The translations under genes were made by a program, and so were the position numbers. This document shows positions 1 to 6,405 of a stretch of DNA of 13,020 nucleotides, in pieces. Source of the stretch: CAZCGA01 sp964498075 (lineage in GTDB: Bacteria; Desulfobacterota; Binatia; HRBIN30); the NCBI GenBank assembly GCA_964498075.1, contig CAZCGA010000162.1, positions 1 through 13,020 on the forward strand. Direction: 5' to 3'. Within the stretch, counting starts at the first letter, position 1, and each line of letters begins with the position of its first letter. The notes below the pieces were generated by a model. It searched no databases, was not told the origin of the DNA, and saw only the letters and a program-made list of their open reading frames with translations.

Positions 1-402
1 TTACGCTCGTGCCCGCAACCTATGCGAACGTCTGAGTTCATTGGTAGGAGCCGCCTTCTTCTGGCGGCGTCTCGAAGGGCTGTTTCGGAGAAAATCGACA
101 GCCCCCGCACTCGGAAGTGGGGAGAGGCTCGAAGCCTCAGTAGCTGATCGAAACTCCTGATACGTATCATCGCAGTGCCTGACGCAGGTCATTTTGCGAC
201 AGCATGCGGTGGTTTACCATCGCACGCTCGCAGGGCGGGTCATGCATCGGCCCACCATCAGTAGATGCGGTTCACCAGCCGCACCCCACGGTGAGCCCGC
301 ATCCGTCGCAGCACTCCAAATCGCAGGGAGAAGCCGTGCCGGCGAACCATGAGGTCCGTCGGTGGCACGCCTTGGCGGCTTCCCAGAGGAAGGGAGGCAG
401 TG
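1..402. other. Upstream region without a firm gene
   Basis: No recognisable gene lies here. A 63-codon frame on the minus strand (192 to 1) has no family resemblance I can name, and it starts inside a repeat that also occurs at 8226-8282. The stretch from about 213 to 386 is open in several frames on both strands, as expected for GC-rich DNA, and I recognise none of the translations. The region ends with a strong ribosome binding site at 387-397, five bases before the ATG at 403. The promoter of the downstream cluster probably lies here, but I could not pick out convincing -35/-10 boxes. Confidence 0.5.
156..212 (+). repeat. 57-bp dispersed repeat, copy A, with 12-bp palindrome
   Basis: This 57-bp stretch matches 8226-8282 in the same orientation, with 8 mismatches by eye (about 86 percent identity). 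It contains a perfect 12-bp palindrome TGATACGTATCA at 158-169 and a short hairpin CCTG-ACG-CAGG at 178-188. The hairpin is unchanged in both copies, while the palindrome has one mismatch in the other copy. The two copies bracket the three exported-protein genes. It could be a dispersed intergenic element or a protein-binding site. Differences between copies do not favour third codon positions, so a coding origin is not supported. Confidence 0.7.
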
Positions 403-3400
403 ATGACACGATCTGCGTCGTATCGGTTTGCTCGGGCGCTGCGCGTGTGGCTGTCTACGGCGCTTGTCCTGCTGAGCGCGCAATCCAGCCCGGGGCTCAT
501 AGTCGCACCACCCGGTTGCGGCAACGGCTCCCTGGAGGGCGACGAGGAGTGCGACGACGGCGGCGCCTGTATCGGCGGGCCGGGGGAAGGATCGCCCTGC
601 CAAGGCCCCGCCCAGTGCCCCGGCGGCGCATGCCGTCCCGTCGGCGGCGACGGCTGCGCGGCGAACTGCACGCGGGAGGAGGCGCACGTCCTGACGCTCG
701 ATCCCGCACTCAGCTCGCTCCGTGTTGAGACAGAAGTCCTCCGAATCCCCCTCGCGCTTAGTGGGCAGTTGACCCTGCGGACCGGCAAACCACGCCCGAG
801 CACCGGCATCGACGAGACACCTATAACGCTACGCGCAAGCGAGATTCGGATCGCTCCAGTTCAAGTCCGGGGGCTCGGCTGTCTGTGCCTTGCGGGGAAG
901 GCGACGGTTGCGCTCGGCCCGGGCAACGCCGGGGCGGGTGCGGTGTCGTGCGGCGGGCCCCTGCAGAACGTTGATGTCACGTCGAGCATCGATCACGACA
1001 TCCGCGACGTGGACCCGAGTTGCACTGAGGGCACTCGCGAGATGCCGGGCCAGTGCGCGAACGCCGTGTGTGAAGGCGACAGCAACGCGAAACAGCTCTG
1101 CCGCGGTTCTTTCGACTGCGGCGGAAATCAAGACGCCTGCATCGGTGTGGAAGTCACCTCGCGCGCCGGAACAGGGCAGCCAGGCTCTGCGCTCATGGAT
1201 CTGCATCTCGTGACGCGGCACGAGCCCTTCAATTGCCAAACCGAAACGGACTCGAAGATTTGCGTTGGTGGGGCGACCCCGGGCAGCCCCTTTTGCTTGG
1301 ACGACAGCTATTGCTCTGGCGGGAGTTGCGTCCCGGCCAAAGGTCCCGACGGCGTGCCGTGCACGGGCGACGATCCGTTCCCCGGCGGCTGGCTGAACAT
1401 AGGTGAAGGCAGGGGCCCCGTTCCGTTGGTTCTCTTGCCGATCGAGGTTCAGGCACGCTTCACAACGGGCGCGGCGGCGGCCGAGGTGCTGGATGCGAAT
1501 GCCGAGGCTGAGAGTCGACTCGGTGCCGGAGAGGACTGCGGTGGGCGACCATGCGAGACCGAGGTATCGGGGTCACCGTTCACCTGTACGGGCAGCCAAC
1601 CGAGTGGGAATCTCGCCGGCATCGCGTTCGCGGCGGCCTTCCCGAGTCTCGACCTTGCCGGCATCGGGGATTCCGTGACCACGCTGGTGCTGGCGGCCGG
1701 ACCGCACGCTGTGGTCGGTACCGGGACGCCGGCGAGCTGCACGGAGCAGGCGCTGGACGATGCGCTGGCGGGAGGCAGCTTGGTAACGTTCGACTGCGGG
1801 CCGGACCCGGTCACCATCACTCTGACGAGCGAGAAGGTGATCACCGCCGCGACAACCATCGATGGCGAGGGCCGGGTCACGCTGAGTGGTGGTGGGGCAG
1901 TGCGAATTTTTACAGTCGATGTGAGTGCCGCACTCGATGTGCGCAACCTGACCATTGCCGATGGACGCGCCGAGTTCGGCGGCGGTATCGCCAACGGAGG
2001 TACGCTGACGCTGACGAACTGTACGCTGAAGGGCAACTCCGCCGCCAGCTTCGGCGGCGGCATCCACAACTATAGCGGCACAGTGAAGCTGACGAACTGC
2101 ACGCTGAGCGGCAACTCCGCCGGCAGCTTCGGCGGCGGCATCGCGAACCATGTTATCTGTGACATCCTCTGCCCTGAATGTGGCTCCGTAGTCGTCACAA
2201 ACAGCACCTTCTCAGGAAACGGCGCCAACGTAGGTGCCGGGGGTATCGATGGTAGGTGTCCTACTTCCGTGACCAACAGTATCATCGCCAGCTCCAGCGG
2301 AGCGAACTGTGGCGGTGGTGTCACCGACGGTGGCCACAACCTGCAGTTCCCGGGCACGAGCTGCGGTACGACGATCCCATCGCTCGATCCGCTACTCGAC
2401 CCGGCCGGCCTGAAAGACAACGGCGGCCCGACGCAAACGATCGCGCTGCTGCCCGGCAGCCCGGCGATCAACGCGGGCGATCCGGCGGTGTGCGCCAGCT
2501 CGCCGATGAACGGTCTCGACCAGCGCGGCTACGTGCGGCCGGCTAAGGGATACGCCAACTGCTCGATCGGCGCGTTCGAGTACAACGCCTCCGCGCTGAC
2601 GGGCACGCCCACCGCAACGGGGACAGCCTCCCCAAGCCCATCGGCAACGCCAAGCGCCACGCCCACGGCCACCGGCACATCAACCATCGTGCCGCCGACT
2701 GCGACGCCAACGCGCACGCCGAGCGCCACCGCGACGGCCATCGCCACGTCGACCTCGACGCCGGTGCGGATCAACACGCCGACGCCGTCGCTGACGCCCA
2801 GACAGACCGCGACCTCAACTCAAGTGGTCGGCGGGAACGAGGGCGGAGGAGGCGGCGGCTGCACCCTCACCCCAGCTCGCGCGGCGGGTGAACGTTCCTT
2901 CGCATGGGTACTCTTGCCGATCTTGCTCCTGTGGGCGCGGCGGCAAAGGACAGGAGCTGTAGCCGGTGCCGGTCTACTTCGCGAGCGGAATTTCCTGCCG
3001 ATGGCCCAGCGCTTCGTTGATGACCACCAGCGCGCCTGCATCACCGCCACGCAACTGTTCGTTGGCATTGAGCAGCTCGACACCGTAGATGGTGCCGTCG
3101 GGGGCGATGTCGACGTTCAGCTCGTCGCTCACGCGAATCGTCTCCACCTCCGCCGTCTTCTGGTGAAAACGCAGGTACGCGACGTTGTGCCGCGGGTCGT
3201 AGGTCAGCTGCATCGATCACACTCCCCGAGAGCCAAAGTACTTCACCACGACGGTGATTACCAGCCAGTCGCCCCCGTCTTCAACTGCGTACACCTCAAC
3301 CTGCTTCGTCGCATAGGCGCAGCCGCGCCAGGTGCCTTCGAATGGGAAATCAAGGCAGAGCTTCTGACTCGAGCGACACCCGGAGAAAGGGAGGCAAGCA

Positions 3401-6393
3401 TGACTCGTTCAAAGGATTCGAGACTCGTACGGACTGCGCGGGCCGCAATTGGCGCGATGGTGTCGCCCACCGTCAAGGGTTTGCGCCTACTGAGTCTGCC
3501 AGCCGCGCCGTTCCTTCTGGCGCTGTGTCTGGCTGTCTCCGATGCTGCCGCGCAGGACTCGCCGCGCGAGCACGCGTGGTGGGCCTTTCAGGAACGCGCC
3601 TACCCGTTGGGCCACATCCCTGCGGGTGCGGAGGCACGCGCGTTCGGGGAGATCGAGCGGGCACACGCTGTGTCGCGCCTGGGACGACGCTCGGCGGCCG
3701 ACGTCGATCGCTGGGTCAGTATCGGCCCGGCTCCGATCCTCGTTCTCAACGTCGGGTTCTGGAGCGGGCGTGTGGCGGCCATTGCCGTCGATCCCTCTGC
3801 CGCCAGCCACTGGCTGATCGGCACAGCGAACGGTGGAGTCTGGGAAACTCGCGATGCCGGCGCTACCTGGACAGCCAAGACCGATGACCAGGCGGCGCTG
3901 GCGATCGGTGCCGTGACGTTTGCGCCGAGTAATCCCAGTGTCATCTACGCCGGTACCGGGCAGGGCAGTTCTACGCAGACAGGACAAGGGTTGCTGAAGT
4001 CCAACGACGGCGGGGCGACCTGGACACTCGTGGCGGCCTCGACGTTTGCGCGCACGGCGTTCAGCGACATCAAAGTCCACCCGACCGACCCGAGCGTCCT
4101 CCTCGCCGCTACGCTGCACGGCTGGGCCGGGAGCCCATTCTACCCTCCAGATCCCATCCCCAATCCTCCGCCGCGGGGAATTTTCAAGTCGATAGACGGC
4201 GGCGATAGCTGGTCGCAGTGGCTCAACGGCGAAGCCACGGACCTCGAAGTCGATCCCGGGAACTTCAACAACCAGTACGCTGGGCTCGGCGACTTCACCG
4301 GCAGCCCCGTGAACGGCGCCTATCGCTCGACTGACGCGGGAGAGACCTGGTCGATGATCGACGGCCCGTGGCTCGCCATGGAAGGCGGAGTTGGACGAGT
4401 GGAGCTGGCGCTGGCACCTTCCAATCCCAACGTGCTTTACGCCAGCATTCAAGACGCGTTCGACGGGCGCGGACCGGCCGATTTCGGATTGCTCGGTCTC
4501 TTCCGGACCGACAACGCCTGGGACCCGATCCCCGTGTGGCGGCAAATCCCGACGGGTGCGACCGACGACGGCACCGGTGTGCATGGCTATTGTGGCTGGA
4601 ACCTGTCCGCCGCTTTCGGTCAGTGCGATTACGATCACGAGATCATCGTCGATCCCACCGACGCTGACGTGCTGTACGCCGGCGGGATTCCGCTGTGGAA
4701 GTTCGACGGCACCTCGTGGACGCACGCCGTCGGGATTCACGTCGATCAGCAGAGCATGGCGTGGGCGGGCAACCGGTTGATCGTTGGTAGCGACGGCGGC
4801 GTCTTCAGCAGCACGGATGGAGGCGTGCGCTGGAGCAACCACAACTCGACCCTGGCGATCACGCAGTTTTACAAGGGCGCGCTGCACCCGACGGATCCGA
4901 ACTCGGCTCTCGCCGGTAGCCAGGACAACGGCTTCGAGCGCTGGACCGGCCGGGATACCTGGCGCTCGGTGTTCGGCTACGACGGCTTGGACGTCGCGAT
5001 TTCTTCCACCCATCCGCAGACCGACTGGGCGCTGGCGGTTCAGCTCCTGCAAATCTTTCGGCTTCCCGATCTGGCTGCGGGCGACGTCGGCATCGACAAG
5101 ACCGGCGCGCCCTTCATGGCCAATCTGGAGAAGTGCCCGGCGAATGACGACGTGTTCATCGGCGGTACCGACAACCTGTGGAAGAGCACCGACTTCTTCA
5201 CCGCGGAGGTGCCTTCCTGGTCGGCCAACGGGCCGGAGATGGGCGCGTGCTCGGGTTTTTCGGAGCGCATACCACCGCCCTCGCCGGCATCCGTGACCCT
5301 GACGGTTGGCGGTTGTATCAGCGCGCTGGGCTTCGCGGCGTCGGACGCCACCTGTCGCACGTACGCATTTGCGACCGGAGGCGGACAAATCCTGCTGACC
5401 GCAGATGGCGGTGCGAGCTGGATCGATCTTGATCCTGACAACGTGGTGCCCAATCGGTACGTCAGCGACCTGGCGTTTGCTCCGACGGATGGCAACCGCC
5501 TCTACGTAACCCTCTCCGGGTTCGATGAAGGGACGCTGGGCCAGCCCGGCCACGTCTTCAAGACGACCAACGCCTTGGCGACCACACCCACGTGGTCGAA
5601 CGTGAGCCCACCGGCTGACCTGCCGTACAACTCGATTGCCGTTGATCCCGCCGATCCGCACCTCGTGTACGCCGGCGCCGACGTGGGCGTGTGGAAGAGC
5701 GGCGACGCTGGCGGCAGCTGGGCGCACCTGGGACCGGATACCGGCATGCCAAACGTCCCCGTGTACGACCTGGAGATTCACCCGGTGACCCGCCAACCGT
5801 TCGCGTTCACGTTTGGCCGCGGCGCCTTTGTCCTCGCCTGCCGCGGCGATGCCGAGTGTGACGACCAGGAGCCCGGCAACGGCGCCGAGACGTGTGACCT
5901 GGTGAGCGGCCGCTGCCAAGCGGCGTTGGCCGCAGCCACGGCGACACCGACGGCGTCAGTGACGTCCACCTTCCCAACGACAGCGACATACACGCCGACC
6001 GCGTCGCCCACGCGCACTGCAACGCCGACGCCAACCACAACGCCGTCGTCGAGCCCGAGCGTGACACCGACCGTGAGTCCCACAGGGCTGCCGACGAGCA
6101 CCGCGACACCGACGCGCAGCGCGACGCCTTTGCCAAGCGCCACCGCAACGCCAACGCGCACCCTAACGCCGCGTCAGACGGCGACAAGCACGCCGACGGC
6201 AACACCAGTGGCTGGAGGAAACGGCGGCGACGGTTGCACCCTTACTCCGAGTCATGCGGGCCATCCGTCGGGATGGCTACTCGTGCCGATGTTGTTGGTG
6301 CAGCTGCGAGCGCGGCGGCGCAAATCACGTGGCTCCTCCGCGCCCGTGCCGGTGGACGGGCGATCGCGCTGCTGGCGTACGAGGAGGCGGTAA
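403..6393 (+). CDS. Beta-helix surface protein (gene 1), frame fused to gene 2
   Basis: The first 849 codons form an exported, envelope-anchored protein of unknown role. ATG 403 follows an AGGAAGGGAGG ribosome binding site five bases upstream. Residues 1-30 look like a signal peptide. Residues 38-89 resemble the Myxococcus-type Cys-rich repeat (CGNG...EECDDG...GDGCAANC) with a Cys-containing insertion. Residues 91-445 are an unnamed Cys-containing region. Residues 446-727 are a right-handed beta-helix (GGGI and TNCTLSGN repeats) ending in choice-of-anchor Q-like motifs (DNGGPTQTIALLPGSPAIN, GAFEY). A Thr/Pro stalk (733-806) and a GGGGGGCTLTP motif (Cys820), hydrophobic segment and Arg-rich end at 849 follow. 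No stop comes after residue 849, and the frame stays open for 150 more codons antisense to the DUF2283 module and into gene 2. I think two proteins were originally encoded. The nearest stop just past the tail is TAG 2960-2962 in the +1 frame, so an indel or rearrangement may have removed the end. Confidence 0.75.
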   Translation: MTRSASYRFARALRVWLSTALVLLSAQSSPGLIVAPPGCGNGSLEGDEECDDGGACIGGPGEGSPCQGPAQCPGGACRPVGGDGCAANCTREEAHVLTLDPALSSLRVETEVLRIPLALSGQLTLRTGKPRPSTGIDETPITLRASEIRIAPVQVRGLGCLCLAGKATVALGPGNAGAGAVSCGGPLQNVDVTSSIDHDIRDVDPSCTEGTREMPGQCANAVCEGDSNAKQLCRGSFDCGGNQDACIGVEVTSRAGTGQPGSALMDLHLVTRHEPFNCQTETDSKICVGGATPGSPFCLDDSYCSGGSCVPAKGPDGVPCTGDDPFPGGWLNIGEGRGPVPLVLLPIEVQARFTTGAAAAEVLDANAEAESRLGAGEDCGGRPCETEVSGSPFTCTGSQPSGNLAGIAFAAAFPSLDLAGIGDSVTTLVLAAGPHAVVGTGTPASCTEQALDDALAGGSLVTFDCGPDPVTITLTSEKVITAATTIDGEGRVTLSGGGAVRIFTVDVSAALDVRNLTIADGRAEFGGGIANGGTLTLTNCTLKGNSAASFGGGIHNYSGTVKLTNCTLSGNSAGSFGGGIANHVICDILCPECGSVVVTNSTFSGNGANVGAGGIDGRCPTSVTNSIIASSSGANCGGGVTDGGHNLQFPGTSCGTTIPSLDPLLDPAGLKDNGGPTQTIALLPGSPAINAGDPAVCASSPMNGLDQRGYVRPAKGYANCSIGAFEYNASALTGTPTATGTASPSPSATPSATPTATGTSTIVPPTATPTRTPSATATAIATSTSTPVRINTPTPSLTPRQTATSTQVVGGNEGGGGGGCTLTPARAAGERSFAWVLLPILLLWARRQRTGAVAGAGLLRERNFLPMAQRFVDDHQRACITATQLFVGIEQLDTVDGAVGGDVDVQLVAHANRLHLRRLLVKTQVRDVVPRVVGQLHRSHSPRAKVLHHDGDYQPVAPVFNCVHLNLLRRIGAAAPGAFEWEIKAELLTRATPGEREASMTRSKDSRLVRTARAAIGAMVSPTVKGLRLLSLPAAPFLLALCLAVSDAAAQDSPREHAWWAFQERAYPLGHIPAGAEARAFGEIERAHAVSRLGRRSAADVDRWVSIGPAPILVLNVGFWSGRVAAIAVDPSAASHWLIGTANGGVWETRDAGATWTAKTDDQAALAIGAVTFAPSNPSVIYAGTGQGSSTQTGQGLLKSNDGGATWTLVAASTFARTAFSDIKVHPTDPSVLLAATLHGWAGSPFYPPDPIPNPPPRGIFKSIDGGDSWSQWLNGEATDLEVDPGNFNNQYAGLGDFTGSPVNGAYRSTDAGETWSMIDGPWLAMEGGVGRVELALAPSNPNVLYASIQDAFDGRGPADFGLLGLFRTDNAWDPIPVWRQIPTGATDDGTGVHGYCGWNLSAAFGQCDYDHEIIVDPTDADVLYAGGIPLWKFDGTSWTHAVGIHVDQQSMAWAGNRLIVGSDGGVFSSTDGGVRWSNHNSTLAITQFYKGALHPTDPNSALAGSQDNGFERWTGRDTWRSVFGYDGLDVAISSTHPQTDWALAVQLLQIFRLPDLAAGDVGIDKTGAPFMANLEKCPANDDVFIGGTDNLWKSTDFFTAEVPSWSANGPEMGACSGFSERIPPPSPASVTLTVGGCISALGFAASDATCRTYAFATGGGQILLTADGGASWIDLDPDNVVPNRYVSDLAFAPTDGNRLYVTLSGFDEGTLGQPGHVFKTTNALATTPTWSNVSPPADLPYNSIAVDPADPHLVYAGADVGVWKSGDAGGSWAHLGPDTGMPNVPVYDLEIHPVTRQPFAFTFGRGAFVLACRGDAECDDQEPGNGAETCDLVSGRCQAALAAATATPTASVTSTFPTTATYTPTASPTRTATPTPTTTPSSSPSVTPTVSPTGLPTSTATPTRSATPLPSATATPTRTLTPRQTATSTPTATPVAGGNGGDGCTLTPSHAGHPSGWLLVPMLLVQLRARRRKSRGSSAPVPVDGRSRCWRTRRR
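2599..2820 (+). repeat. Thr/Pro/Ser-rich low-complexity stalk of gene 1
   Basis: Degenerate short repeats built on acg, ccg and gcg codons encode TPTATGTASPSPSATP-like sequence, residues 733-806 of gene 1. Such stretches typically make an extended, possibly glycosylated spacer that holds a folded domain away from the membrane. A very similar stretch, including the shared ending LTPRQTATST, is found in gene 2 at 5941-6207. This makes recombination or misassembly between the two genes possible. Confidence 0.85.
2974..3213 (-). CDS. DUF2283 family small protein
   Basis: This 79-residue protein matches the DUF2283 pattern from end to end: an N-terminal YDPRHNVAYLRF strand pair, then VSDELNVDIAPDGTIYGVEL and a following LLNA. 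The ATG at 3213 is preceded by GGGGAG with an 8-base spacing, and the upstream DUF4258-like frame ends only 3 bases before it, a normal operon layout. DUF2283 proteins are small, of unknown biochemical role, and are often encoded next to DUF4258 proteins in what looks like a toxin-antitoxin-like pair. Here the whole gene lies antisense inside the open frame that links genes 1 and 2, and it converges on the end of gene 1. Confidence 0.85.
   Translation of the reverse strand: MQLTYDPRHNVAYLRFHQKTAEVETIRVSDELNVDIAPDGTIYGVELLNANEQLRGGDAGALVVINEALGHRQEIPLAK
3217..3360 (-). pseudogene. 5'-truncated DUF4258-like partner of DUF2283
   Basis: The minus-strand frame ending at TGA 3217-3219 encodes about 48 residues containing RGCAYATKQVEVYAVEDGG followed by a WLVITVVVKYF strand. 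This resembles the C-terminal part of the DUF4258-like proteins commonly encoded just upstream of DUF2283. The frame is closed upstream by a stop at 3409-3411, and no ATG, GTG or TTG lies between that stop and the conserved part, so the start and N-terminal half are missing. The break falls next to the ribosome binding site and start of gene 2 (3386-3402), which suggests the gene 2 block was joined into this gene. The family assignment is from memory of the motif and is moderate. That it is a truncated coding remnant is better supported. Confidence 0.6.
3386..3394 (+). promoter_or_regulatory. Ribosome binding site supporting the gene 2 start
   Basis: AAAGGGAGG sits five bases before ATG 3400. 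The same arrangement, a purine-rich Shine-Dalgarno with a five-base spacer and an ATG opening MTRS, is found before genes 1 (387-397) and 3 (6393-6400). This is the main reason to treat 3400 as a true internal start rather than reading the long frame only from 403. Confidence 0.8.
3400..6393 (+). CDS. Exported Asp-box beta-propeller protein with C-terminal anchor tail (gene 2)
   Basis: This reads as a 997-residue secreted, sortilin/BNR-like multi-blade propeller. The signal peptide spans residues 1-51 (hydrophobic 29-46, cut near AAA-Q). Asp-box repeats occur near 149-157, 201-208, 264-271, 310-317, 471-478, 667-674 and 767-774, each next to strands of the type VxYAG or LAFAPTD. A Cys-rich link (814-839) leads to a Thr/Pro stalk (848-936) and a GGDGCTLTP motif (Cys946), a hydrophobic stretch and an Arg-rich end. 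The final 20 or so residues after the Arg cluster look like an extension. Such propellers bind glycans, proteins or polymers, and no catalytic sialidase residues can be assigned, so the substrate is unknown. It lies in frame with gene 1, and a separate start at 3400 is supported by its ribosome binding site. Gene 3 follows 12 bases after the stop, probably in the same operon. Confidence 0.85.
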   Translation: MTRSKDSRLVRTARAAIGAMVSPTVKGLRLLSLPAAPFLLALCLAVSDAAAQDSPREHAWWAFQERAYPLGHIPAGAEARAFGEIERAHAVSRLGRRSAADVDRWVSIGPAPILVLNVGFWSGRVAAIAVDPSAASHWLIGTANGGVWETRDAGATWTAKTDDQAALAIGAVTFAPSNPSVIYAGTGQGSSTQTGQGLLKSNDGGATWTLVAASTFARTAFSDIKVHPTDPSVLLAATLHGWAGSPFYPPDPIPNPPPRGIFKSIDGGDSWSQWLNGEATDLEVDPGNFNNQYAGLGDFTGSPVNGAYRSTDAGETWSMIDGPWLAMEGGVGRVELALAPSNPNVLYASIQDAFDGRGPADFGLLGLFRTDNAWDPIPVWRQIPTGATDDGTGVHGYCGWNLSAAFGQCDYDHEIIVDPTDADVLYAGGIPLWKFDGTSWTHAVGIHVDQQSMAWAGNRLIVGSDGGVFSSTDGGVRWSNHNSTLAITQFYKGALHPTDPNSALAGSQDNGFERWTGRDTWRSVFGYDGLDVAISSTHPQTDWALAVQLLQIFRLPDLAAGDVGIDKTGAPFMANLEKCPANDDVFIGGTDNLWKSTDFFTAEVPSWSANGPEMGACSGFSERIPPPSPASVTLTVGGCISALGFAASDATCRTYAFATGGGQILLTADGGASWIDLDPDNVVPNRYVSDLAFAPTDGNRLYVTLSGFDEGTLGQPGHVFKTTNALATTPTWSNVSPPADLPYNSIAVDPADPHLVYAGADVGVWKSGDAGGSWAHLGPDTGMPNVPVYDLEIHPVTRQPFAFTFGRGAFVLACRGDAECDDQEPGNGAETCDLVSGRCQAALAAATATPTASVTSTFPTTATYTPTASPTRTATPTPTTTPSSSPSVTPTVSPTGLPTSTATPTRSATPLPSATATPTRTLTPRQTATSTPTATPVAGGNGGDGCTLTPSHAGHPSGWLLVPMLLVQLRARRRKSRGSSAPVPVDGRSRCWRTRRR
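5674..5862 (+). repeat. 189-bp direct repeat, copy 1 (end of gene 2 propeller)
   Basis: This matches 8006-8194 with 5 mismatches in 189 bases and no gaps. It encodes the last propeller blade of gene 2 (VGVWKSGDAGGSW to CRGDAEC). The Asp box in this copy is weaker than in copy 2. Confidence 0.95.
5941..6207 (+). repeat. Thr/Pro/Ser-rich low-complexity stalk of gene 2
   Basis: Degenerate repeats of acg, ccg, gcg and agc codons encode residues 848-936 of gene 2, with units such as TPTASPTRTATPTPT. It serves as an extended spacer between the Cys-rich link and the C-terminal tail. It is closely related in composition and in its final motif to the stalk of gene 1. Confidence 0.85.
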
Positions 6394-6405
6394 GAGGAGG
6401 GAAGC

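Noticed and set aside
1..192. 63-codon minus-strand frame with start in repeat A
   Set aside because: No family resemblance and no ribosome binding site evident. The part shared with repeat B changes at first and second codon positions, which argues against coding.
3487..5919. 810-codon open frame on the minus strand
   Set aside because: It is antisense to the clear Asp-box propeller of gene 2. Its translation has no recognisable domain, and long antisense frames are expected at this GC content.
2590..6210. Thr/Pro codon repeats as a possible CRISPR or minisatellite array
   Set aside because: The repeats are degenerate, in frame and encode a normal TPT/ATP stalk in two proteins. There are no constant repeats with unique spacers.
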